From NCBI GenBank assembly GCA_910589415.1, contig OU342634.1, positions 27,029,144-27,093,143 of the forward strand: a stretch of DNA of 64,000 bases. The letters are read 5' to 3'. A program made the translations under genes and the position numbers. Shown here one piece after another: positions 47,796 through 59,249 of the stretch; position 1 is the first letter of the stretch, and each line of letters begins with the position of its first letter. The notes beneath the pieces are model-generated. The model ran no database searches. It saw nothing but the letters and a program-made list of their open reading frames with translations, and was not told where the DNA came from. This stretch comes from Malachius bipustulatus. Taxonomy: Eukaryota; Arthropoda; Insecta; Coleoptera; Melyridae.

Positions 47796-48629
47796 CAGGG
47801 TGAGTCCCTTAAGATGGAAAGCTCGATTACACCTACAACATTAAAGATATCGAAATGAACCAAAAAGTGTTGTAAATGGGAGGGTAAATTGGAGTTTGTA
47901 AAATTATTTTCAGATACACAGGATGGTCCAATATCGCTGTACGCCATACAACTTTGTTATTTTAAATAGGACACCCTCTATATTATTACATCTTCAGATT
48001 ACTTGAGAAAATTAAAAAAGAATGGTTTGTAAAGTAAAGTTTGTAAGGAGTGATTTATGAGTTATAAACAAATGAAATTTGCGATTTTCCATTTTCAAAG
48101 CAGCTTATCTTAAAAACACCTCAAGATAGAGGAAACGGCTTACATGTCCTATCTCAATTTTTCATTTAGTATCCTATCATGTAGCTGAAATTTTTATATC
48201 GGGTGATAAAAATAATCAAATTTTTTGCCACTCTGTATAAAAATTTCATCCATCCAATAGGAGACCGGATGAAATTTTAAGATAGGGACATGTAAGCCGT
48301 TTTCACATATCTCGAGCCGTTTTCAATATAAGCTGCTTTGAAAATGGAAAATCGTGATTTTCATTTGTTTATAACTCATAAATTGCTCATTACAAACTTC
48401 AACTTTACAAACCATTTTTTTTTTTACTTTTCTCAAATAATCTGAAGATGTAATAATATATAGGGTGTCCTATTTAAAATAACAAGGTTGTATGGCGTAC
48501 AGGCGATATTGGGCTGTTTTTTTTTACAAACTGCATTTTACCCTCCCATTTACAACACTTTTTGGTCCATTTCGATATCTTTAATGGTGTAGGTATAATC
48601 GAGCTTTCCATTTTAGGGGACTCACCCTG
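47796..48629. mobile_element. Foldback element, 834 bp, TA-flanked
   Basis: The ends are CAGGGTGAGTCCCTTAAGAT and the near-complement ...TTTTAGGGGACTCACCCTG, flanked by TA. Inner blocks (AAAGCTCGATTACACCTAC, AAAGATATCGAAATGAACC, AAACGGCT-type core) match the 12528-13377 element almost throughout, so both belong to one family. Confidence 0.85.
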
Positions 48630-48639
48630 TATAAAAAGT

Positions 48640-49140
48640 AAAATAGTTACATGTAAGCCGGTTTAAAATATCTTGGGCACTCTTTCGTTTTACAGTGCTT
48701 TGATATTCGAAAATCGCAATTTTCAGTTGTTTATAACTCATAACTGCTCAATTTAAATTCCAATAATGAAAACCACCTGGATTCGTTTTCCTCAGACAAT
48801 TATTATTAAAAATAAATGTGGGGTGTTTTCGTTAAAATAACGAAGGTGTCAACTTCCGGTGCTTCCGGAAGTGCGGCCATCTTGAAAATATTTTCATTGA
48901 ATTTCTCGTTATCATTATTATGTCTTAAAAATTTAATTTTGAGGCTCTAGGACCAATAGTTACTCATGGCCGGTGGACAATCTTAAATAACAGACACCAG
49001 GTATTTGTCAAATTAATTAAAAAATATATCAATCGTAGAAACATAACTGTAATATTCAAAGTTTTAGGAAAGTTCAATTTCCTACAAGTTAAGTTTCGGT
49101 CATTTTTACCTGAAAAATTTAAAATGGCCGAGTTATTCAA
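48640..49140. mobile_element. Partial relative of the foldback family
   Basis: Directly after the previous element, blocks such as ATCGCAATTTTCAGTTGTTT followed by ATAACTCATAA, and AACTTCCGGTGCTTCCGGAA, resemble arms of the 45308-46011 and 47796-48629 elements, but the second arm is missing or too decayed to see. The borders are approximate. Confidence 0.45.
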
Positions 49141-49160
49141 TAAAAATAATTTTTTATAAA

Positions 49161-49440
49161 TTAAGAAAAATTCCGTTGTCCATCTTTCTTGTTCTACCCG
49201 TTAGCGGGGGGTTCTGGTAGTCTAGATCCGAGGTGCGCATCAACCCGCAATTTTGAATTTAGACTACCAAGAACGCCCCCCCCCCCTAACAGGTAGAACA
49301 AGAAAGAAATAGGGGTTCTGGTAGTCTAGATCCGAGGTGCGCATCAACCCGCAATTTTGAATTTAGACTACCAAGAACGCCCCCCCCCCCCCTAACAGGT
49401 AGAACAAGAAAGAAATACAACGGAATTTTTCCTACGTTAA
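49161..49440. mobile_element. Foldback element with internal 104-bp tandem duplication and poly-C
   Basis: The outer arms AAAAATTCCGTTGT and ACAACGGAATTTTT pair. Inside, TTTCTTGTTCTACC pairs with GGTAGAACAAGAAA. A 104-bp unit (starting GTTCTGGTAGTCTAGATCCG at 49211 and again at 49315) is duplicated almost perfectly. Each copy ends with a run of 12-14 C. The near-identity of the two units points to a recent duplication. Confidence 0.75.
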
Positions 49441-52400
49441 AAGTACATAATGACTGGGTTAAACAGTTTATCCTTTTAATTTTTTTCAAATTATATTCAA
49501 TGGATATTAACGAAAAACGCAATGCATCAACAAGTCAGCAGTCTCGACCACTTAACACAATACATTTTTATGAACTTTATCATACATTCAAGTAATAATT
49601 GCAAAAATAACAAACATTTTTTACGTACATACATTTAAAATCATCTTGAATTAATCGCTTATTTTCGCTTGTAACGCCGCTGAAATTCTCATGTAGACTG
49701 CCTAGTCTCTGACGATCTATTCATTTATAATCCAAATAATTCCGCCCAGTACCAATTATCAGTTATTCTAAGCCATCGCTATGATTTCCGTACCTAATAA
49801 GCGAATCGACCCGATCATCTTTCTCTAATTTCGATTTCGCGGGCTTACAGCTCATTGTCTCGCTCTCGATACAGCTCGACAGAGACAGAGTCTACATTGG
49901 AATAGCAGTGGCGTTACAAGTGAAAATAGTAAATGATTAATTCAATAATAATTAAAGTAAAATTCAAGTTAAATTTTAGAAGCGTGGTTTTTTGTTATTT
50001 TGGCAAATATTAACGAATCTCCGATTGCTAGGGGACCAAATGTCTTGCTGATTTCATCGCTGTCCCGACAAGTTAATTGGTAAATGTGCACTTGTTTAAT
50101 TAACGAAGTTGCAATAGCTTTAATTGTTATTACAACACGATTTGGGGATTATCTGACGATTCCCGACGAACCGAGTAATTAACGAAGTGCAAGTCCCATT
50201 AGTTAATGCTCTAAGGCTCACTTTCATTAATACCGCTAATACAGCTTTGGGGGAGTATCTGACGACTCCAACCACGAACGAATGGACGATTCTAGCGGCC
50301 CTTGTTATCTCGACAATGGTAAGGTATGACTCTCACTCTAGGTACAGACGACCTTCTTCTTTCTTCTCCCCGCATTGCGTTGGAGTGTAAAGCGAGGAAC
50401 TAGGTAGGTATTCTTTAACCTTCGACAGGAAATTTCAACGACACGGTTGCTTCATTAAATGAAATCATTAGGTGTGATAACAATTTCCATCAAGTAATTA
50501 ACTAGAAAATTAATCACAAAGACGGAACAACGATTAAAAAAATCGTAACAATATCAATAATAATAAATTCAATCGCTAATGATAGATCGTTGTGCTTAAT
50601 GAGAGTAAAAAAACTTTTTTGCATTCAAGTGCACAGTTGAAGTGATCTCCTTTTTAATATTCAATCGTGCTACCGGCAGCTTGGAAAACCAAAGGGTGCT
50701 GACATCGCCGACCTTATCCCCAACTCCAAGGGGGAATATTGTGAGAAATTATTCATCAGGGTCAAATATCGTCTCTTAATGGCGCGATCCGCCTGCTCTT
50801 CGGATTTGTTTTAGTGTTGTATTTAATGAAATTTTTATTATTTTTTTTTATTAAAAATTATGGAGGATTTTAGTATTGAGTATACAGAGACGGACTGGTA
50901 AAGACAGGTAAGGAGGGCTTGGACGCTGTCGGTTGAATCGACTCGGCGAGAATTTACGAAAAAACAAATTGAAAAAGGATCCAATTTTTTTTTCAAGTTA
51001 TACCCTGTTAAGTATAATAAAAAAATTGATACCCACCTAAAAATAGAAAAAAATTAACGTGTACCTATTAAAAAAAACCCGTTTTCAAAAAAAAAATTCT
51101 GTTTCTACCTCTTGGAATTTAAATTTGAAAAAATCCTTTCCTATCGGGTGCCTAACATGCTAAAATGAATCTGTATCCTAAAATTCAGCTTTCTGGGTTA
51201 TGCGATTAATGTGGAGCTTGATAGGTGAGGAAGTCCGCTAACTATTTTATTGATAATACTGTAGGTAATATGGCATAATGCATTGCATCTAAAAAGTGTC
51301 CAACCAAAACTACAATATTATAAAAAAGAATATTTTTTGTTAAGTATGAAAAATGTTACTTTTTGGTCTCATAACTTAATTAAGTATATGTCGTTACCCG
51401 TTAAGGGAAAAAACCACCCTTAAGTGCTTCAGAGCTCCCACTAGACCTTTTACCTCTTAATCCGCCTCTGCCACTTGCAATTTAATATACAAGTCTCCTG
51501 AAATTTATGTTCTTCATAATCATTTAATTTCATAACCCATATACCTCGATCAACCTACCGATCAATATCATCTCAGGTCACATCTCTACAGGGTGTATAT
51601 CACCAATTTTTTTTTTTATAAGTTATCAATTTTACCTTAACAGATAAAAATATATATTTTTTTTAACGTCCTTTAAACCTCCTAAAAGTCCTGTCAAAAT
51701 GTGCCCTATTAATAATAATAATTATAATACTGAAATAAAACATATAATATTTTAATTATTACTAAAGTATTATGTATTAATGGGTAATGACTATTATTAT
51801 CTATACAGGGTGTCATTTTTGGTCACCTTGGGGGGCTGAAAATCACTTACGTGAGATAAAAGGAATAATTTTTCTGATGTCAGTCTCTTTGACTTTGGAA
51901 GTAATGTCTCAATTCGAAAACGGCAAAAGGATTTACAACAAGAAGTTCAATTCTGACCAGATGAGGAGTATCCGAAACTATTAGATCAGACAATGATCCT
52001 TGCTTTGACAATTATCTCTTCAGATAATATGCAAAGAGATATGGATTTGCTTATCATCAGTAATTGTTCTGACATCGCATTGTCAGGCTGAAGCTGTCTT
52101 TCATCCAGAATCGTTGGGAACGATTTCCATTTTTTCTAAAAGACTTATGGATGGGTTTCAGCACGATAAAGCTTCATTGGTCAAGAGTTGTTTTGGCAAC
52201 TTTAAGCTCAGTTGAGCCTCATAATGGACGAGGCTCACGCGATCACTTGATTCGAATCCACTGACTTTTTTCAGGGAGTATTAATGACACTTAAGTTGAG
52301 AGTGGGGATCTTTGTAACAGGAGTAGTTGTCGCTGCTGACGTAATATAATAATGCTGTTCTGCAAAAAAAAAGTCGTACATGAAGAAATGCTTCAGTAGT

Positions 52401-52561
52401 GTGTTGCAAACTCACGTTGAAGAATATAAGTAAAAACACCTTGTATAAAAAATACTATTGAAAAAAAATGGGGAAATAGGAAAATGTTTCTTTTTATTGA
52501 TAATCAGATTTTGGTCTAATTTTTTTTGTATATTTTTTTTTATAAATCCTCCAAGATGATT
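49441..52561. other. Gene-free DNA with a short direct duplication
   Basis: No gene is supported. The area around 49800-50400 is less AT-rich than its surroundings. CAGGGTG-type ends facing inward at about 51804 and 52448 (ACAGGGTGTC and CACCTTGTATA) may mark another decayed 640-bp element with no recognisable protein. Confidence 0.45.
50090..50290 (+). repeat. Imperfect direct repeat, unit about 85-110 bp
   Basis: TAATTAACGAAGTTGCAATA at about 50098 and TAATTAACGAAGTGCAAGT at about 50176 start two similar segments. Both continue through GATTTGGGGATTATCTGACG or CTTTGGGGGAGTATCTGACG to CGAACC/CGAACG. The duplicated unit has no known identity. Confidence 0.55.
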
Positions 52562-52739
52562 TTATACTTCAAAGAAATTTAAAAAAAATCCCTCAATAAT
52601 AGTCCAGTAAATAATCCGGAAAATGTGGAAAAGTGGTGAAAAGTGGTGGAACAGCACCGATTTTAAATTTTCATTTTTTCCTGGTTTCCTTAGACATTCA
52701 GGAACATTCATCACCACTAACCCTTGCATTACCTCAAAA

Positions 52740-52880
52740 AATGAGAAAATTAGGGTAATTTCGTCCCTCCCAAAGCACCCCAAATAGTATCTAACAGTGA
52801 TAAAAAGTTATGAAAATTCAAATTTTCATCTCGAAAATATTCTCTCGGCGGCTTTAGAGGTCGCTGATTACTTCGATATG
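52740..52880 (-). repeat. Inverted copy of the 55.3-kb repeat unit
   Basis: The minus strand reads GTAATCAGCGACCTCTAAAG, CCGAGAG, AAAATTTGAATTTTCATAAC, then ATCACTGTTAGA and TTTGGGAGGGA. The plus strand at 55305-55400 reads the same blocks from CCGAGAG onward, and 54213-54260 matches the start. This is one unit of the tandem repeat at 54060-55400 in opposite orientation, on the other side of the mariner. Confidence 0.75.
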
Positions 52881-52889
52881 AGATAACTT

Positions 52890-53976
52890 AAGACGGTCCG
52901 ATAAATACTTAGCCTACAAAAGAAAAACTAATTTCTGCCCACCGAGTGACTTTTTCAAGTTTGGAAATAAGTAGAAGTCGCACGGGGCCTAATCTGGGGA
53001 ATACGGCAGATGGGGCAGCAGTTCGTAGCCCGATTCGACCAATTTGGCCGTGGCGAGGGCGCCGGAGGTGTGAGCCGGTGCGTTGTCATGGTGGAAGAGC
53101 ACTTTTTTCTTCTCCAAATACCTACTTACTAGTAAGTTTAATAAATAGTACCTACTTACAGCCCTGTGATCGTTTTGCCTTTCTCCAGGTAGTCGATGTG
53201 GATCACACCTTGTGAATCCCAGAAAACCGTGGCCATCACATTTACGGCCGATAGGACAGTCGCCTTCTTCGGAGCACGTTCGCCGGGTGAATTCCACTAT
53301 TTCGATTGTTCCTTGGTCTCTGGCGAGTACCAGTCACGAATCGATGCAGAAACTCCTTCGGATTGCGCTTAAACAGCGTCAAACACTGCTCTGAAGTGGT
53401 TTCACGGTTGCGCTTGTTGTCCGGAGTGAGCAAACGCTACACCCATCGTGCCGACAGCTTTCTCATGCCCAAAATTCATGCAGGACATGACTCACACGAT
53501 CTTTTGAGATGTCTACTGTCTCAGCTATCTCGCGTTCCTTCAATCGGCGGTCTGCAATACGAGGTCATGGATTTTTGTCACGTTATTCTCCGTAGTAGCC
53601 GTTTTCGGAGCACCTGGGCGTGACTCATCAAAAACCGACGTGCGACCACCCTGAAATTCGTTAAACCAATTTTTGACGGTCGCCATCGAAGGAAGAAGAG
53701 TCACCATACACAGCATCCAAGCGTTCTTTGATTTCTCTGCGTGAATTGCCTTCCAAAAACAAGAATTGAATCACCGACCGATATTGCTCTTTTTCCATTT
53801 CCGCGGAGAATCGGCACAGGCCCGCTTTCACACGCGGTAAAAACAAAACTTCGAGTCCGATTCGGCTGAAATTTTGACACTAGCCGTCTAGAAAAATGTA
53901 CTACACGATAGTAAATTTCTGTTGCGATATTGGCGCCATCGGCCGGTGAGGCTAAGTACTTATCGGACCGCCCTTA
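52890..53976 (-). mobile_element. mariner transposon, internally deleted
   Basis: The inverted ends share CGGTCCGATAARTACTTAGCCT: left at about 52893-52914, right as the complement at about 53951-53972. They border a mariner transposase relic on the minus strand. The host TA-rich sequence at the ends (TTAAG, CTTATAA) agrees with a TA target. At about 1.09 kb it is shorter than the usual 1.3 kb because the 3' part of the transposase gene is missing. Confidence 0.85.
52936..53798 (-). pseudogene. mariner transposase pseudogene (D,D34D type)
   Basis: The start MEKEQYRSVIQFLFLEGNS (53798 on the minus strand) is followed by REIKERLDAVYGDSS. After frameshifts come LTPDNKRNRETTSEQCL, then KVLFHHDNAPAHTSG (second catalytic Asp) and ELLPHLPYSPD. 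A stop codon then precedes APCDFYLFPNLKKSL, which carries the third Asp. Translation runs straight into the terminal repeat soon after GGQK, so the normal C-terminal 60 or so residues are deleted. The first catalytic segment is also damaged. Not functional. Confidence 0.85.
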
Positions 53977-54059
53977 TAATGCTGATAAAAATTTTCACTT
54001 TTTGCGTTTTCAATAGCTGATTTCTTGATTCACTGATTTATTGAGAAAATTTAGTGCGT

Positions 54060-55400
54060 TGGAACTGGCTTTTAGAACTCGGATTCGTGATCAGCTACCC
54101 CGAAAACCCCCGAGGGATGATTTTCGAGACCAAATATTAACTATTTGTATCGCTGCTATTTCTTGGGGTCGTTTTGAAGAGTTGAAGCCACCCTCGCTTG
54201 CTTTTGGACCTCGGATTCGTAATCAGCGACCTCTTAAATCCCTGAGAGACGATTTCCATGGTGAAATTTTGAATTTTTTAGTTTTTTGTAACGCTATCCC
54301 TTATTGGGGAAGTTTTGAGGGTTGGAATCACCCGCTTCACTTGCTTTTAGATCTTGGATTCGTAATCAGCGTCCCAGAATTCCACCGAGAGAATACAGGG
54401 TGTTAAGAAAATGACGAATAAACTCTTCAGTGCATTGTAGGGGACACTCAGTAAAGTACGGGAAAAATAATTTAAAAAGATCCAGAGCTACATTTTAAAA
54501 GATATAAGCAAAATATTGAACAATAAATTTGGCAACGTTTAACACGATAACTGTTGGTATTTGGTAATTTCGTCTAATTGCTAATATAGGTAGTCAAGGT
54601 ATCCAAACCGTTGTTGCCAAATGCTTTTTTTCAGCATCTTAGAAAAGAAAAAAAAATCTTGTTAAATTTTCCAAGCCAGTAATACATCTTAAGCAATTTT
54701 TTTCAATTGAAGGGGTAAGAAGCAAAAGGGTTCAAGTGACAAAAAATGGAAAAATGAGATAAGTACGTTTTTGAGTACTGAAAAGTGGCAATTTGTTGGT
54801 ATATATAATACATATATTATAAAATAAGTAATTGCCAAAAAATTATATTAATTGAAAATTGCTAAGTTTCTTATAATAAAGACCACACTTTAAGAAGAGA
54901 CTTTTTGCCTATAGCCCTTAGCAATTTTCAATGAATATAATACGTATATATATATTATATAAATATATATATAATACTAAATGCAATTAGCACGCAAAAC
55001 ACGCTTTAGAAAATACTCAAAGAAAGTTTAGGACTCATTTACTCCATTTCTATAGTATTGCACTTGAACCCGTTTGCTTCTTACCCCTTCAATTGATAAC
55101 GATTAAAGTACCCTTTTTATATCTGTAAAATCATTTATTTTTTGCAAAAACTGAAAAACAAAGATAGTAAAATGTTAATTTGGCATGTTTTATCTCACCA
55201 AATTGAAGACCAGAATTTTTTTATTATTTTTCCCGTACTCTACTGAGTGTCCCCTACAATGTACTGAAGAGTTTATCCGTCATTTTCTTAACACCATGTA
55301 TTTCCGAGAGGAAAATTTGAATTTTCATAACTTTGTGATCACTGTTAGACACTATTTAGGGTTTTTGGGAGGGAGGAAATTAATTTTCTAATTTTTCTAG
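54060..55400 (+). repeat. Tandem repeat, unit about 132-143 bp, split by a foldback element
   Basis: GGATTCGTGATCAGCT at 54081, GGATTCGTAATCAGCG at 54213 and GGATTCGTAATCAGCG at about 54356 begin successive units, each with CGAGGGATGATTTTCGAGAC-like blocks. The third unit breaks at 54395 and resumes at 55299 after a foldback element. The open frame 54041-54406 is a consequence of the repeat and not a gene. Confidence 0.75.
54396..55298. mobile_element. Foldback element, 903 bp, TA-flanked
   Basis: The left end CAGGGTGTTAAGAAAATGAC pairs with the right end GTCATTTTCTTAACACCATG. The arms continue with ATTGTAGGGGACACTCAGTA and its complement. The centre near 54850 is TA-rich. The element is inserted at TA within a tandem repeat unit. 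Confidence 0.85.
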
Positions 55401-57339
55401 ATTCGAGACCCATATCTTACGACATCTTTTCAATTATTGAAAACAATAAGTCCTTGAGAGCTATTCATATAAATTAATGACCATTCAAAAATTTTCAAAG
55501 CCTGCAGTATAGATCTTGGAGTTTTCGTAGTCAACTTTTTCTTAAGGCCGGCATATTATTTTTTCATGTCATTCGGTATTAATTTCTTCTTGTTTTTTCA
55601 GAAAAACAAATAAACTATTCCGAATGACATCGATATTGGTCGATAAGACGTGATATTGCTTGCTTTAAATAGTTTTTTATAACATTCGGAGGTTTTTTTC
55701 GAAAAAATATGAAAAAAATATTGAATGTTTTTTGAGGGGATAGATTTTTGGTTTCTTTAATTTTATATTTAACGAATGAGCCGAATAAATAAAATGGCGG
55801 ATATAAGAATAAAAAAGTAGGCTAAGAAAATCCTACGATCTAGTCGGCTTTTAAAATTGCTGAAATGCATAATGTACCTACGCTCTTTTGATTCAAATTT
55901 CACAAATTTCAAGACTGAAAAAATAAATAGCAGCTTTTATGACGAAAATAATCTCGCACACTCCGTAAACCTACCTGTCCCTTACCTCCCCGAGATAGCA
56001 CCTTTAAATGACAGTTATTAACAGCTTCCCCTTCCTAAACTCCTTCGTCCGATGATATAGACATCCTGTTGCTCCCTTTCGTCCTTGAAAGGGCGTTTAT
56101 TCGTCCTTCGCTTCTCGCGCATCCTGGATAGTTGCGCATGTTCACGTTTTCCCCGGAGTCCTCTTTCGACGTTTCCACTAGAACTAGAAAATCAGTATGG
56201 GCGGCGACGTAACTCACTCGATCCTCGATTGTTTCACATCATCCATATCATAACTAACAGACCAGAGGTAAGTGAGGAAATTCTAATATTTTGCGTAAAT
56301 GCTTCTCCCGTGATATCTCCCTGGTGGGGTTTTATCGATCATTAGTTATATAAGAGGGAAAAATTTTCATCATCATCGTTACTCGTTCGTCCTTACGCTT
56401 ACGCGTTCGTCCTTAACTCTTTTCTGGTGGTGAAATCACGTGAAAATGAAAATCAATGCTTGAGTAGATGACGATGACGTTCTGTTTGAAAGCGCAGAGG
56501 AGATACTTGAGGGTTATCGGAAAAATTCTGTTTATTTTAGGCAGTTAAACTCAGACCCTACTCGTGATGATGTTGGGAAAGTCAAGTGAGTTGATGCAGA
56601 ATTTATTGATCGCGTAGAGTTAATGTGATAAAAAAATTATCAATAATGATATACTGCTCCTACAAATTTAAAAAAAGTTTCTCTCTGATTACGGAATCCG
56701 TACGTATTGCTTATTTTCCACAATAACGTAACAAGAGATCGATATTGAATAATAATTGGTTTATACTTGTAGTGATATGGATTTGCCTCATCTCAAACCA
56801 ATAATTGCGTCTTATCTTATTCTTATTTTTTTTCTGTTTTTGCTTTTTCAAAAATATGTTTCATGTTTGGAGTTCGATAATTGCAATAAGGATTAAATAT
56901 ACCCAGATAATGTAACAGCATCTCCGAATATGTTCATATTAAAAAAAAACTTCACTAAAACTTTTTTAGTATTTTCTTTTTGAAGATATCGGCAGTTTTT
57001 TTTCAAAGGATAACCCTGTATATTTTATATGTTCAGGTAGACACATTTTCAACAATTACTATCATAGACGATTTGGTAGGTCCGCAACTTGTGGTTTTTT
57101 TAGAACGGGTAGGGGATGAGGTTGTGCCTCACCATGATGGTGTGAGACCTCCTACCCAAACTTTCCGGACCTTTTTATAAAGACCAGCGAAGATTTTTCA
57201 ACGAGAGGACTCCGTTTTTTCTTCTTGTAGTGAACATGTCTAAGTCCACTTTACACCTCCCATAGACAGTGATAGAGTCCTCGTCCTTTGCTCTAAATTG
57301 GAGACAGACTAAGCCCTCCTCCCATAAGTTGTAACCCAC
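55401..57339. other. Gene-free DNA
   Basis: No gene is supported. TCCTACGATCTAGTCGGCTT near 55830 is a diverged copy of a repeat near 25886. Short frames at 56035-56345 and 56980-57180 lack recognisable domains. Confidence 0.45.
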
Positions 57340-57720
57340 GGTGACCAGTGAGCATACTCATGTTGTCAGACCAAGTACAGCAACCGGGCCAAAAAAGTTT
57401 TCCCTGATCCGTGCAGGAATCTATTTCCTATTAGCCAGCCTTTCCAGCTACCGCGCCTCAGCACATTCCTGGATCAGTGACGATTTAGTCCTGTGTGAGA
57501 CCAGGGTTGTCGTCGTGGCAGTCTACACATAAATTATTTGCTCCATCGTCTGTATTACGTCATCCATTCTAACTACCTGCAGGATGGCGTATACCTCTGC
57601 TTGGAGGGTCATCTTGGTTGATTCCAGGAAAAATATTCCTGTCATGTAAAGTCCTGCTCGTGTTCTTGAGTGGTGTAGGCGCTCACCTGCAGGGCATTAT
57701 CTAGGTGGGCGAGTTCTTCT
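57340..57720 (-). pseudogene. Possible LINE RNase H remnant
   Basis: The minus-strand translation contains TRAGLYMTGIFFLESTKMTLQAEVYAILQ, broken by stops downstream. LQAEVYAIL matches the Glu motif of LINE RNase H domains (LQAEL.AI) seen intact at 59617-60672. The rest is too decayed to confirm. (The quoted stretch spans two motifs: TRAGLYM and LQAEVYAIL.). Confidence 0.4.
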
Positions 57721-59249
57721 TGGAAGTGTTAGGCCTGAAAAAATCAGAATTCACGTTCTTATTTTTTTGGTAGAAAATTTGTTTATCGCATTTATATCAG
57801 ATGTTACATTGTTCACTCATTGATGCTCGAAGCTGATTTATTTTCCTCGTCATGTTCTCCAAAGAAGTTGTATCTCGTAAAGTTGGAACTTCTGAACTTT
57901 GAGTGTCCTTTGCAAACTCGATCGTGAAATGCCGAAAATGGCAATAACTGCCAGAAACTTTGTCTATTATTTATTTATGGATAATGCTTTTTGTTTCGTT
58001 CTCCACGCACTGCTTCCAGATATTTTCTCATTATATTTCTGGAGATGGCTTGGGCATATTTTACCAAACACTCCTGGACACAATAACTTGTAATCATTGC
58101 GCTAACGACCACCGTAAATATTACTGAATTGGAGTTGAGATTTTCATTAAAAACATTTTTTTTGCTTACAGTTCCTTTGTAACTTCTTTGGAACAGGAAA
58201 CATTTGCACGGGTTAAAAAATCGTCAATTTTTTTCAAGTAAACTTTAAAGCGAAACAATTTTTTGCAATTAATACATTGGTATGGTAGGTAAGTAGTGTA
58301 GTCGTCATTTTGAATAATGTAAATTATATATGTATATGGGTTAACTCAACGACAATTTCAAGATAACAGCCCACCACACAAGATAAGTTTTTTAAACGAG
58401 CCAATTATTTAGTTTCGTTCCGTTTTTATAAATAGAATGGTGCAGTTGCCTAGCGAACGTAAAAAAAAACTACAAAATGTGTAGGAACAATAAATTAATA
58501 TACTCAAGGATGTTGTTCTTGGTGAAAATAATCTTCATTGTGCTGTTTTAAAAGTTCAGGTAGGTAGGTAATTGCTTTACCAACAAGATAGATAGACAAA
58601 GAGAATAAAACAAGTAATAAAGCTACTACGAACCTTTTTCTTTGACAAATTGACTTTTTAAAGCTGTTCTGGTGAAAAGTGATTACAAGAGCTTTAAGGA
58701 GCGATTAAGCTTTAAAGCTTTGAAGCTTTAAAGATTTTTCTTAAAGGTAGTATTGTTTTGTACTTATTTACCTTACTTCTGCTCGAACTGATGCTCTGAA
58801 TAAGAATTTGTAATTCATATTTATTTTTATTCTCCAATAATTATATAATTTTTCGTTTCTTTTTCTATAAATATTACGGCCACTCTAAATAAATTAATGT
58901 TTTTTGAACGGCGAAACCTTAGTTAGAGGCACCGATGTTCCGCTATATATTCAACCCATCAGTCATATTTATCAAGAACACAGCAAGAGAGGAGTATGCC
59001 GAACAGGGAGAGAATTAAATTACTTACATGGCGTATTTCCATTTAGTGACTAAAAGTACTATTATCACTATGCCACCAGAGATTTTCACTTATCAGTGAC
59101 ATCTTCTGATAAACTGAGAGACCAGACAGGATTACCACGTGATAGGCTTGAAGGAGTGAATGACTTTAAACGCAGTAGAGCGGATAACAATCTTCATTAA
59201 GAGCCATGACGTCACAACGACTTAGATACTGGATTGATAAATTTAGGAC
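57721..59249. other. Gene-free DNA
   Basis: No gene is supported. A dispersed repeat block (CTTACATGGCG...TTTAGTGACTAAAAGTACT) lies at about 59022-59065 and matches diverged sequence near 40651. Confidence 0.5.

Noticed and set aside
54041..54406. A 121-codon plus-strand open frame that looks like a small protein with internal repeats
   Set aside because: It is the translation of a 132-143-bp tandem repeat that continues beyond the frame and appears inverted at 52740-52880. There is no domain, start context or splice support.
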